6,616 bases of DNA from an uncultured Planctomycetaceae bacterium (GTDB lineage Bacteria; Planctomycetota; Planctomycetia; Pirellulales; JACPPG01): positions 1 to 6,616 of the forward strand of contig CAMFLN010000175.1 in the NCBI GenBank assembly GCA_945957305.1, given 5' to 3'. Below are positions 1-6,131 of the stretch, in pieces. Numbering within the stretch: position 1 is the stretch's first letter; every line of letters starts with the position of its first letter. The notes below the pieces were generated by a model. It searched no databases, was not told the origin of the DNA, and saw nothing but the letters and a program-made list of their open reading frames with translations. The position numbers and the translations under genes were made by a program.

Positions 1-1
1 C

Positions 2-655
2 CCCTTCGCCATCTTAGGGCGCGAAGAGAAATGCACGGGCGACCCCGCGCGGCGGATCGGCAACGAGTTCCTCTTCGAGCAATTGGTCCAGGACAATATC
101 GCCACGCTCGATCGCTACCAGGTGAAGACAATCGTCACGTCGTGCCCGCACTGCTTTAACACGTTTCGCAACGAGTATCCGCAGTTCGGTGCACGCTATG
201 AGGTCTTTCATCACACGGAGTACCTGGCGCGGCTGGTGCGCGAGGGGAAACTGTCGGTCGAAATGCCGACCGATAAAAAAGTCACCTTCCACGACCCTTG
301 CTACTTGGGCCGTCACAACGGTGTATACGACGCCCCGCGCGAGCTGGTGCAGATTTCTACGCGCTGGGAACCGATCGAAATGGCACAAAGCCGCAATAAC
401 GGCTTTTGCTGCGGTGGCGGCGGGGGCATGAGCTTTATCGACGAGCCGCCGAACCAGCGCGTCAATCAAGAACGAGCCCGGCAAGTGTTGGAGACCGACG
501 CCGACATCGTGGCCGTCGGTTGCCCTTTCTGCACGACGATGCTTGAGGATGGCATCAACGCGCGGAAGGGGGACCGCAACGTGCAGGTCATGGACGTGGC
601 CGAGCTATTGTGGCAGGCCGTGGCAGTCGCCCCCGATACCTCGACGAAGAAGTGA
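2..655 (+). CDS. CCG-domain (heterodisulfide reductase-related) Fe-S oxidoreductase, C-terminal part; 5' end outside window
   Basis: The reading frame is open to the left edge and shows the last 217 residues, ending in TGA at 653-655. A TTG at 83 is in frame, but coding similarity extends upstream of it, so it is not the start. Visible residues 11-51 hold the end of one cysteine-rich domain (KCTGD at 10-14, CPHC at 48-51). Residues 94-180 hold a second one (HDPCYLGR around C100, FCCGGGGG with C136/C137, CPFC at 174-177). These are CCG-domain signatures, which bind 4Fe-4S or related clusters in HdrB/GlpC/FadF-type proteins. In the FadF/EtfQO-like subgroup an N-terminal membrane part and ferredoxin domain precede this region and electrons pass from ETF to quinone. 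That part is off the window, so the subgroup is inferred from the cysteine pattern and the two ACAD genes that follow after 25 nt. Alternatives are a glycolate- or lactate-oxidase-type Fe-S subunit. Family confidence is high; the exact role is moderate. Confidence 0.88.
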   Translation, partial: PFAILGREEKCTGDPARRIGNEFLFEQLVQDNIATLDRYQVKTIVTSCPHCFNTFRNEYPQFGARYEVFHHTEYLARLVREGKLSVEMPTDKKVTFHDPCYLGRHNGVYDAPRELVQISTRWEPIEMAQSRNNGFCCGGGGGMSFIDEPPNQRVNQERARQVLETDADIVAVGCPFCTTMLEDGINARKGDRNVQVMDVAELLWQAVAVAPDTSTKK

Positions 656-663
656 ACTCTACT

Positions 664-669
664 GAAAGG
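664..669 (+). promoter_or_regulatory. Probable ribosome binding site of the first ACAD gene
   Basis: GAAAGG lies 11 nt before the ATG at 681, within the 25-nt gap after the Fe-S gene's stop. It is a partial Shine-Dalgarno match with slightly long spacing. It supports the ATG at 681 and translation from a shared mRNA with the upstream gene. Confidence 0.4.
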
Positions 670-680
670 CACCGTGCTAT

Positions 681-1856
681 ATGGATCTCGGCCTTACGCC
701 CAGCGAATTGAAATTCCGCGACGAATTGCGGAGCTGGCTCAAACAGAATGCACCCTCGAAAGCGAGCCTGTCCGCCACGACGACGGAGTCGCCTGCCGAG
801 TTCCATCGGCAAATTCGCGATTGGCAGCGCAAGTTGTTCGATGGCGGTTACGCCGGCATTGCCTGGCCGAAAGAGTTTGGCGGTCGAGGCGCCTCGTTCA
901 TCGAGCAGGCGATTTTTCAAGAAGAGCTGGCCCTAGCCGACACGCCCGAGACGGCCACGATCGGACAAAGCCTCGTCGGGCCGACGATTATCGCCGTGGG
1001 GACCGAGGAGCAGAAGAAACGCTTCTTGCCAGGCATTCTGTCGGGCGAAGAAGTGTGGTGCCAGGGCTTTTCCGAACCGAACGCCGGCAGCGATCTGGCC
1101 TCATTGCAAACCAAGGCCGTGCTCGACGGCGACCATTTCGTCGTCAACGGTCAGAAAATCTGGACCAGCTTCGCCCATTTCGCCGACCTGTGCCTGTTGG
1201 TCGTGCGCACCGACCCGGCAGCTCCCAAGCACAAGGGAATCACTTGCCTGCTGGTCGACATGAAAAGCCCTGGCATCGATGTGCGCCCGCTGAAAATGAT
1301 GTCGGGCGATGCCGAGTTTAATGAGATGTTCTTCTCCAACCTGCGGGTGCCAGTCGATCGCGTGCTGGGCAAGGTCAACGAAGGATGGAACGTCGCGATC
1401 ACGGCGCTGAGTAATGAACGCGCGAACTTGGGGATCGGGCTGTACGTGGCATTCAAACGCAACCTCGACGAGGTGATCGAGCATGCGCGTAAAATCCGCC
1501 GCCATGGTCGGCCCGTGATCGAAGACCCCGTGCTGCGACAAAAATTGGTACAAGCCTACGTCGATCTGGAAGTGTTTCGCCTGAATACAACCCGGGCGCT
1601 GAGCACGCTGAACAAGACCGGCGTGCCTGGCCCTGAGGGCTCGATTCAGAAACTCTATTGGAGCGAGCTGAACCAGCGCAACGCGCAGGTCGCGATGGAA
1701 GTGCTGGGACCTTACGCCCAGTTGACCGATTTCGAGGGGGGGCGGATCGCCTACAACTACCTGCGCTCGCGCGGCAACACGATCGAGGCCGGAACCAGCG
1801 AAGTGCAACGCAACATCATCGCCCAGCGCGTGCTGGGATTGCCACGGAGTTACTAA
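681..1856 (+). CDS. Acyl-CoA dehydrogenase, catalytic-glutamate subunit type (FadE26/FadE29-like)
   Basis: A 391-residue protein, normal for the ACAD family, which introduces an alpha,beta double bond into acyl-CoA using FAD and hands electrons to ETF. Seen: an N-terminal helical domain (about 1-120), the middle beta domain with WCQGFSEPNAGSDLAS (126-141) and GQKIWTS (157-163), and the C-terminal helical domain ending in IEAGTSEVQRNII (368-380) and RVLGLPR. The MCAD-type catalytic glutamate position (YEGTS) reads EAGTS here, so it is alanine. Glu246 in SNERANLG (244-251) matches the place used by isovaleryl-CoA dehydrogenase and by the catalytic subunits of actinobacterial heteromeric ACADs. 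The Arg-x-x-Phe-Gly FAD motif is absent from the start of the C-terminal domain (about 270-285 reads KIRRHGRPVIED). This suggests a partner subunit is needed, and the next gene has that motif. The gene begins 25 nt after the Fe-S gene, so the two are probably co-transcribed. Substrate unknown. Confidence 0.93.
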   Translation: MDLGLTPSELKFRDELRSWLKQNAPSKASLSATTTESPAEFHRQIRDWQRKLFDGGYAGIAWPKEFGGRGASFIEQAIFQEELALADTPETATIGQSLVGPTIIAVGTEEQKKRFLPGILSGEEVWCQGFSEPNAGSDLASLQTKAVLDGDHFVVNGQKIWTSFAHFADLCLLVVRTDPAAPKHKGITCLLVDMKSPGIDVRPLKMMSGDAEFNEMFFSNLRVPVDRVLGKVNEGWNVAITALSNERANLGIGLYVAFKRNLDEVIEHARKIRRHGRPVIEDPVLRQKLVQAYVDLEVFRLNTTRALSTLNKTGVPGPEGSIQKLYWSELNQRNAQVAMEVLGPYAQLTDFEGGRIAYNYLRSRGNTIEAGTSEVQRNIIAQRVLGLPRSY

Positions 1857-1990
1857 ACAGCCGCATGCGCCCCGTGAAGCATGCTTGAATGGGTGCCACT
1901 GCTGGCTTGCCCAGCGGTGAAATTTGCAACTCACAAGTGCCTTTTATTACCGAACATCATCGACAGCATTCTTCTATCACCGAGCCATCC

Positions 1991-3103
1991 ATGGAATTCG
2001 AATTATCCAAACCGCAGAAGTTACTGCAAAAATCTGCTCGCGACCTGTTCGCACGTGCCTGTCCCGCCACGCGCGTGCGCGAACTGATGGCCACTGACGC
2101 AGCTCTCGATCCGAAGCTTTGGTCCGAGATCGCCGATCAAGGTTGGCTTAGCCTGCATCTGCGCGAGGAGTGCGGAGGTCTCGGACTGGGCATGGTCGAT
2201 CTCGTGGCTGTCGCCGAAGAGATGGGGCGGGCCTGCTTTCCCGGTCCGTTCTTGGGAACAGTGTGGGCCGCGACACTCCTGGCCGAGGCCGCGCCGGAGT
2301 CGAAACACCTGCAAGCCCTGGCGACCGGTGAACAAAAGGGAGCCGTCGCGCTGCTCGAGCCCGAGGCCAGTTGGGACCCGGCCGACGTTCGCTTGCAGGC
2401 GGTAAAATCCGGAGCGGGTTATCAGCTCACCGGGCAGAAATCGTTCGTGTCTGATGCCGACGTAGCCGATGTAATTCTTTGCGTCGCACGCGTTGGCAAC
2501 GAACTTGCGCTGTTCGCGGTGCCGGCCAAAGCCACGGGGGTCTCGATCCGAGCGATGGCCGGCATGGACGCGACCCGCAAACTTTTTGATGTCACTTTCG
2601 AAGGAGTGGTCGTCACTGCCGATAATGTGCTGGCGACGGGGGACGCGGCCCGGGCGGCGCTTGATCGTTCTCTTCAAGTCGGGACGCTTGTAACCTGCGC
2701 CGACATGCTGGGGGGCATGCAATGGATCATCGAAGATGCCGTCGAGTACGCCAAGACCCGGCAACAGTTCGGCAAGGAGATCGGCTCGTTCCAGGCCGTG
2801 CAGCACATGTGCGCCGATATGCTGCTGTGGACCGAAAGCGCACGCTCGGCGATTTATTTCGCGGCGTGGGCCCTCGATGCAGAGCCGGCAAGCGCTGAGC
2901 GGGCCGTGATGACCGCCAAAATCTACACCTCGGACGCGTCCCGCGAAGTGGCCAACCGCGGCGTGCAGGTGCACGGCGGCATCGGCTTCACCTGGGAGCA
3001 TGATCTGCAACTGTATTACAAGCGGAGCAAGGCGTCAGAAATCCTGTTCGGCGACGCCGCCTTCCATCGCGCCCGCCTGGCGGACGTCGTCTTTAGCAGT
3101 TAA
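1991..3103 (+). CDS. Acyl-CoA dehydrogenase, FAD-arginine partner subunit type (FadE27/FadE28-like)
   Basis: A 370-residue ACAD-family protein when started at ATG 1991. An in-frame ATG at 1889 would add 34 residues that look non-conserved, while MEFELSKPQKLL is a typical ACAD beginning, so 1991 is preferred although no clear Shine-Dalgarno precedes it. Seen: N-terminal helical domain with EECGGLGLG (59-67), middle domain with LTGQKSFVSDA (146-156), and C-terminal domain with TRQQFGKEIGSFQAVQHM (256-273) and QVHGGIGFTWEHD (326-338). The R257-QQFG motif that contacts FAD across the dimer interface is intact. The catalytic positions are not: the region matching the upstream protein's Glu246 reads RSLQVGTL (226-233), and the C-terminal YEGTS site is replaced by LFGDAAF (352-358). 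The protein is therefore probably inactive alone and forms a heteromer with the 681-1856 product. It is separated from that gene by 134 nt, so it could share the transcript or have its own promoter. Confidence 0.9.
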   Translation: MEFELSKPQKLLQKSARDLFARACPATRVRELMATDAALDPKLWSEIADQGWLSLHLREECGGLGLGMVDLVAVAEEMGRACFPGPFLGTVWAATLLAEAAPESKHLQALATGEQKGAVALLEPEASWDPADVRLQAVKSGAGYQLTGQKSFVSDADVADVILCVARVGNELALFAVPAKATGVSIRAMAGMDATRKLFDVTFEGVVVTADNVLATGDAARAALDRSLQVGTLVTCADMLGGMQWIIEDAVEYAKTRQQFGKEIGSFQAVQHMCADMLLWTESARSAIYFAAWALDAEPASAERAVMTAKIYTSDASREVANRGVQVHGGIGFTWEHDLQLYYKRSKASEILFGDAAFHRARLADVVFSS

Positions 3104-3118
3104 GCGAAGGGATTTTTA

Positions 3119-3157
3119 ACCACGACGGCACAACGGTCATCACGTTGTGCTCGTGGT
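3119..3157. terminator. Imperfect hairpin between convergent genes; possible bidirectional terminator or dispersed intergenic repeat
   Basis: The left arm 3128-3135 pairs with 3143-3150 over 8 bp around a 7-nt loop (3136-3142). After a 2-nt bulge (3126-3127), 3119-3125 pairs with 3151-3157 over 7 more bp. It sits 16 nt after the stop of the second ACAD gene and about 170 nt beyond the stop of the convergent YHYH gene. There is no U-run after the stem on the + strand. The five T's at 3113-3117 lie before it and would be A's on the other strand, so it is not a classical intrinsic terminator. The ACCACGACGG-type arms resemble hairpin repeats scattered between genes in many environmental bacteria; that resemblance is from memory. 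Confidence 0.5.
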
Positions 3158-3324
3158 GTCGTCGTAGTTTGTGAACCTCAACGAGTTGCTGGGACGAGTC
3201 GAAGAGACCGCTTCTATTCGTCATCTCCGAAGTCGAAGAGCGCTCGGGCGCTGCCATCGCTGCAACCCAAGCGCATGTCACACGCTCGTTCCAAAATGCA
3301 GCAACAATTAGCTTTGGGCGGCTC

Positions 3325-4245
3325 CTAGCGCAGTTTGATGGGTTCCCCCCGGAACGCACGGGGAATCACCGGCCACTCTTTGGTCAGGAAGTAGGCATAG
3401 GTGCCTTCTGGGAATTCCGGAGTCTTGCAGAATCGACCGTTGCATTCGTCGAGATCACCGGTGCCGGCCGCGTAGACATAGTCTTCGAAGAACGTGCCAT
3501 CGTACTTCCCCCCCGGGCCTTCCTCGCCGCCGGGCCGGTTACCCTCTTTCAGATGAAAGCTCGGCCGAAGTTGAGCGACCCCGGACTGCGGATCTTTCGG
3601 ATCGACATATCCAACCATGCAGTAAATCGGAAAGCCATCGGCGGCCCAGCCTACTAGCGGCGAATGTTTCGTCGATTCAAAGCCCAGTTCCTTGAGCAAC
3701 TGCGCGGGTATCCCGTGATAATGATAGGCGCCCTGCGGTTGCACGTGTGCGTAGTTTTCATCAATGCCCAAGGGCACTGCGCCGCCGAGCGCTTCATAAT
3801 TCCATCCGCTGCCTCTATCGCCTTGCCAGAACTCCGCAGTTCCCGGGTCGAACAAGACTCCGTTCACGGCCACGCCAAACGGCATGTTGGGAGGACCAAA
3901 TCGGCCGGCAAGGTAGATCGAGGTAATCGTTTCGGCCGGCTGGGGGTCTGCTGGGAGCTCAAAATCGTATCGCTGCGGACGAATGGAATGCGGATTTCCT
4001 CGATTGGGAAAGCGACCTACACGGTGCTTCGGAATGCCGTTCGAGGCAACGTGGCGGTGCCCATGGTCCGGCTCAATCGTCGACTGATTGGCCACTGGGG
4101 GATCTTCGCTGGCCGGAACAAGACTCAACGGCTGCGTCTCCATTGCCACGTGTCGTCGTCCCCTGGTTTGTGACCAGACGGTAAGGCTCCCGATGGCCAG
4201 CGCCGCGAAAACTGCCCCGATGATAATCCGCTTTGACAAGGTCAT
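3325..4245 (-). CDS. YHYH-domain protein, exported or membrane-anchored
   Basis: A 306-residue protein. Residues 6-24 form a hydrophobic segment after a short basic start (SKR), fitting a signal peptide or N-terminal anchor; there is no obvious lipobox. Residues about 35-66 are a low-complexity linker ending in a histidine-rich patch (DHGHRH, 60-65). From about residue 68 to the end the sequence follows the YHYH domain: NGIPKHRVGRFPNRGNP (69-85), GVAVNGVLFDPGTAEFW (124-140), the eponymous GAYHYHG (172-178), GWAADGFPIY (199-208) and a C-terminal stretch with DECNGRFC (266-273, two cysteines) followed by EGTYAYFLT. The domain's biochemical function is not established; histidine clusters suggest metal binding, which is inference. 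The ATG at 4245 has its purine-rich sequence only 1 nt away; a TTG at 4239 (residue 3) has ideal spacing and may be the real start. The gene is convergent with the ACAD run and separated from the next - strand gene by 373 nt, so it is probably transcribed alone. Confidence 0.9.
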   Translation of the reverse strand: MTLSKRIIIGAVFAALAIGSLTVWSQTRGRRHVAMETQPLSLVPASEDPPVANQSTIEPDHGHRHVASNGIPKHRVGRFPNRGNPHSIRPQRYDFELPADPQPAETITSIYLAGRFGPPNMPFGVAVNGVLFDPGTAEFWQGDRGSGWNYEALGGAVPLGIDENYAHVQPQGAYHYHGIPAQLLKELGFESTKHSPLVGWAADGFPIYCMVGYVDPKDPQSGVAQLRPSFHLKEGNRPGGEEGPGGKYDGTFFEDYVYAAGTGDLDECNGRFCKTPEFPEGTYAYFLTKEWPVIPRAFRGEPIKLR

Positions 4246-4252
4246 TCCTCTC
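4246..4252 (-). promoter_or_regulatory. Ribosome binding site that bears on the start of the YHYH gene
   Basis: On the - strand GAGAGGA directly abuts the ATG at 4245, too close for normal initiation there. The core AGAGG (4247-4251) lies 7 nt before the TTG at 4237-4239. That spacing favours a TTG start, giving a protein two residues shorter that begins MSKRIIIG. Confidence 0.45.
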
Positions 4253-4618
4253 GGTACTTGTTGCTCTGACGGTCAGCAACCGAGGTCATGAAGCTGTGAT
4301 TGAACGGGCCGTGGACGCATAAATCAATTCCCGCGCGGCTTGTCGTTCTTGATCATCGGTTGTCGTCTGGAAATTTAGTCGATGCGTGCCGTAGGACGCC
4401 AATGGACTGTGCCGGGATCGGTCCATTCCTTGGAGTCCGACAAAACGATTGATGACACACCTGGCTTGGGCCCCGAACGCAACCACCTAAAGAATCTAGG
4501 GACGACATCGATTACGATATCGTTCAGCAACGCCCTCTGGGCTGTGAACGAAACCGCCCAGTTAAGACCAGGGAGCCGGAGGGGGCTTGGTGGTTACGAA
4601 TTGCGCGGCCGCAGAGGA
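4253..4618. other. Intergenic spacer without a supported gene
   Basis: This stretch lies between the start of the YHYH gene and the stop of the beta-propeller gene, so it should hold the YHYH promoter and the end of the propeller transcript. I see no convincing sigma-70 promoter or intrinsic terminator. A small inverted repeat lies at 4260-4280 (GTTG...CAAC outer arms, CTGA...TCAG inner arms, 3-nt loop) in the probable YHYH leader. Open frames across the region have no recognisable protein character. Confidence 0.5.
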
Positions 4619-5578
4619 TCAGACAGAGCGCAGCTTTTTCCGCAGAGTTGCGAAACCAAGTCCAGCCAAGCCCAGCGCGGCGAGAATGACCGTCGAAGGT
4701 TCGGGAACAGGCACCTGAGTCATCCATTCGGCGCCGGGAAGAGAGCCTTGATTAATCTGGGAAAAGCTCGCCGGTGTTCCCGTGGGCACGTTCAAGCGGA
4801 AGATGCCCGGCGGGTTGAGAGCGTACAAGTATCCATCCGATCCCAGTACGTTGGCGTAGCCGCCGATGCTGTTAGTCTGAAAAATCAGATTCGCCGCCGC
4901 GTCGTAAGTACGGCTTCCTGCAGGGCCCACATAGACATTGCCGTCACCTCCCACCGCGATGCCGGAGGGACTCGTCCCGGTCGACGCAAAGAGTGAAACA
5001 GACGATAAGCCTGGACCGTACTTCAAAACCGCAGCGGTGCCCGCGTCCGTGGCATACACGTTATTCGCGGAATCGACTGCCAATTGGACCGGAATAAACA
5101 GGCCGGCAGGTCCCAGCGACTGTGCAGTAGCGATGAGTGTGCCCGTGGACGTGTATTCGCGTATCTCGCCGCCGATAAGTTGTCCAAATTGATTCTCGAT
5201 GGCGCCCGTGACGTAGATGTTGCCGCTGGAGTCGACTGCTAGCCCACCCTGATATAGTCCAGTGCCGCCGCCATTGAACGAGGCGACAAAGGTTCCGCTC
5301 GTCGTGAATTCTTTAATCGTGTACTGGTCGCCGTTATTGAAATTATTGGCCGGAGTCGGCGCGTCGGCGACGTAAATATTGCCGTTCGTGGGATTGTAAA
5401 CGATGCCGCGGGGGTAGCTCAGCCCCGAGGTGATGACGTTTCTCGTGGCTCCTGTCGATTCGTCGACAGCGACGACGGAAGCTGGCGACTGCAGCGTTAC
5501 GAAAAGCTCGTCGGCAGTGGCGGAAGAAACCCCGGCCAGAGCGGCCACAAAGAGAAATGCCTTGGGCAATTGTCTCAT
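4619..5578 (-). CDS. Secreted NHL-like beta-propeller protein with PEP-CTERM sorting signal
   Basis: A 319-residue protein from ATG 5578. An in-frame GTG at 5590 would overlap the GGGGGAG ribosome binding site, so 5578 is preferred. Residues 1-22 are a signal peptide with likely cleavage after ATA (20-22). The body contains repeated NHL/SMP-30-like propeller blades, each with a glycine-aliphatic strand followed by GN(I/V)YV: about 55-73, 109-126, 162-180, 203-220 and a weaker one at 239-258. The C-terminus is a complete PEP-CTERM tail: VPEPST (291-296), a hydrophobic helix (about 297-311) and the basic end RKKLR. In the known system an exosortase recognises this tail and processes it during surface or exopolysaccharide-associated export; none is in this window. 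Ligand or partner is unknown; these propellers usually serve binding rather than a predictable reaction. It has long spacers on both sides, so probably its own transcript. Confidence 0.9.
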   Translation of the reverse strand: MRQLPKAFLFVAALAGVSSATADELFVTLQSPASVVAVDESTGATRNVITSGLSYPRGIVYNPTNGNIYVADAPTPANNFNNGDQYTIKEFTTSGTFVASFNGGGTGLYQGGLAVDSSGNIYVTGAIENQFGQLIGGEIREYTSTGTLIATAQSLGPAGLFIPVQLAVDSANNVYATDAGTAAVLKYGPGLSSVSLFASTGTSPSGIAVGGDGNVYVGPAGSRTYDAAANLIFQTNSIGGYANVLGSDGYLYALNPPGIFRLNVPTGTPASFSQINQGSLPGAEWMTQVPVPEPSTVILAALGLAGLGFATLRKKLRSV

Positions 5579-5581
5579 CAG

Positions 5582-5588
5582 CTCCCCC
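5582..5588 (-). promoter_or_regulatory. Ribosome binding site of the PEP-CTERM propeller gene
   Basis: GGGGGAG on the - strand lies 3 nt before the ATG at 5578. It overlaps the alternative GTG start at 5588-5590, so it argues for initiation at 5578. Confidence 0.5.
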
Positions 5589-5953
5589 ACAAAGTAGACG
5601 TCTGCAATTGCAACATGGACGAAGTGCGATCCGGTCTACGCTCGTAAATCGGGTGTAATTGTAATCAGAGCAAAACCCCCACATCCAGTGCGCAGCGATC
5701 ACTTTCGGGCATTTATTTACCGTTTATCGCTCCGCCCAAGTTACTGCCGCGTGTTACTACCGGGCTGCGACCCGTCATGCGAAACGTGTCTTGAGTCAAT
5801 TTGTCTCACACCGCAATTTCGACTGTAGGGTCGCGGCTGTCAGGCGACTCTCACCTGGTGCATTTACTCCAGCCCCACTTAACCGCTGGACTTGACCGAA
5901 GTCGTGCCGGACGCGGCTTTTAAGGTTTGGTATCGGACTCCACCGGCCGCGGC
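5589..5953. other. Intergenic spacer with weak inverted repeats, no supported gene
   Basis: This is the upstream region of the propeller gene and the downstream region of the broken FGE-like locus. It contains a hairpin candidate at 5828-5834 / 5844-5850 (7 bp with one G-T pair, 9-nt loop). It also has a longer-range inverted repeat in which GCTGCGACCC (5764-5773) matches the reverse complement of 5828-5837 at 9 of 10 bases. No promoter could be assigned with confidence, and I recognise no riboswitch class. Confidence 0.45.
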
Positions 5954-6131
5954 CTACCGGAACCGTTTCCTGAAAGCCCACAGCGCGCCACAGGCACACA
6001 GCGCCAACACACCCGTACCTGGTTCCGGCACACTAGCCAGGCGGAAACCAATGGCGTAGTTGCCGCCATCGCATTCAACACCTGACAGAGTACCGGCGAC
6101 AAGCGGATCCACAGGGTCGTCCCAGGCACCC
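5954..6131 (-). pseudogene. 3' remnant of a second FGE-like PEP-CTERM gene, out of frame with the upstream coding part
   Basis: Read on the - strand in the frame ending at the TAG 5954-5956, this piece encodes GAWDDPVDPLVAGTLSG, then GNYAIGFRLAS, and immediately a complete PEP-CTERM tail: VPEPGTG, a hydrophobic segment rich in Ala, Leu and Cys, and the basic end RKRFR. It closely matches the end of the FGE-like domain of the gene at 6075-6616 (GGAWDDPVDPL ... GNYAIGFRLAS) but has no dockerin module between that domain and the PEP-CTERM tail. It has no start or upstream domain of its own. Just upstream, the other frame reads IIRG, which would join smoothly as IIRGGAWDDP if one G were added to the G run at 6129-6131. 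It is therefore best read as the end of a paralogue joined to the neighbouring gene and separated from it by a one-base frameshift. Confidence 0.72.
6036..6127. repeat. Direct repeat copy 1 (92 nt) of the FGE-like C-terminal coding segment
   Basis: It matches 6400-6491 without gaps. The 31 nt at 6036-6066 are identical except for two bases, the 27 nt at 6101-6127 are fully identical, and the 34 nt between them match at only 14 positions by my count. The offset is 364 nt, not a multiple of three, which is why the two copies lie in different frames. Confidence 0.88.

Noticed and set aside
674..1321. Second + strand frame starting just before the first ACAD gene
   Set aside because: Arg-rich out-of-frame translation of the ACAD gene, with no family similarity.
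1863..1884. GCATGC - 10 nt - GCATGC inverted repeat after the first ACAD gene
   Set aside because: Only 6 bp, each arm itself a palindrome, and no U-run; not enough for a terminator or operator call.
1101..1934. - strand open frame (277 codons) opposite the first ACAD gene
   Set aside because: Antisense shadow of a clear ACAD coding region; composition rich in His, Gln and Arg with no family features.
1924..1950. Possible promoter TTGCAA ... TATTAC before the second ACAD gene
   Set aside because: The spacer is only 15 nt and the -10 match is poor.
2021..3010. Long - strand open frame (329 codons) opposite the second ACAD gene
   Set aside because: It mirrors the GC-rich codon pattern of the ACAD gene, has no recognisable domain, and the + strand frame is an unmistakable ACAD.
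3239..3252. AGCGC-TCGG-GCGCT mini-hairpin in the convergent spacer
   Set aside because: A 5-bp stem without a U-run is common by chance at this base composition.
3093..3359. Short - strand frame in the convergent spacer
   Set aside because: It overlaps the ends of both flanking genes and the hairpin, with no ribosome binding site or protein character.
4382..4996. + strand open frame of 204 codons spanning the spacer and the end of the propeller gene
   Set aside because: More than half overlaps the propeller/PEP-CTERM gene on the other strand; the translation is low-complexity and Arg/Ser-rich with no recognisable domain.
5945..5954. GGCCGCGGCC perfect 10-bp palindrome at the stop of the broken FGE-like locus
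   Set aside because: No loop and no U-run; expected by chance in GC-rich DNA, so not called a terminator.
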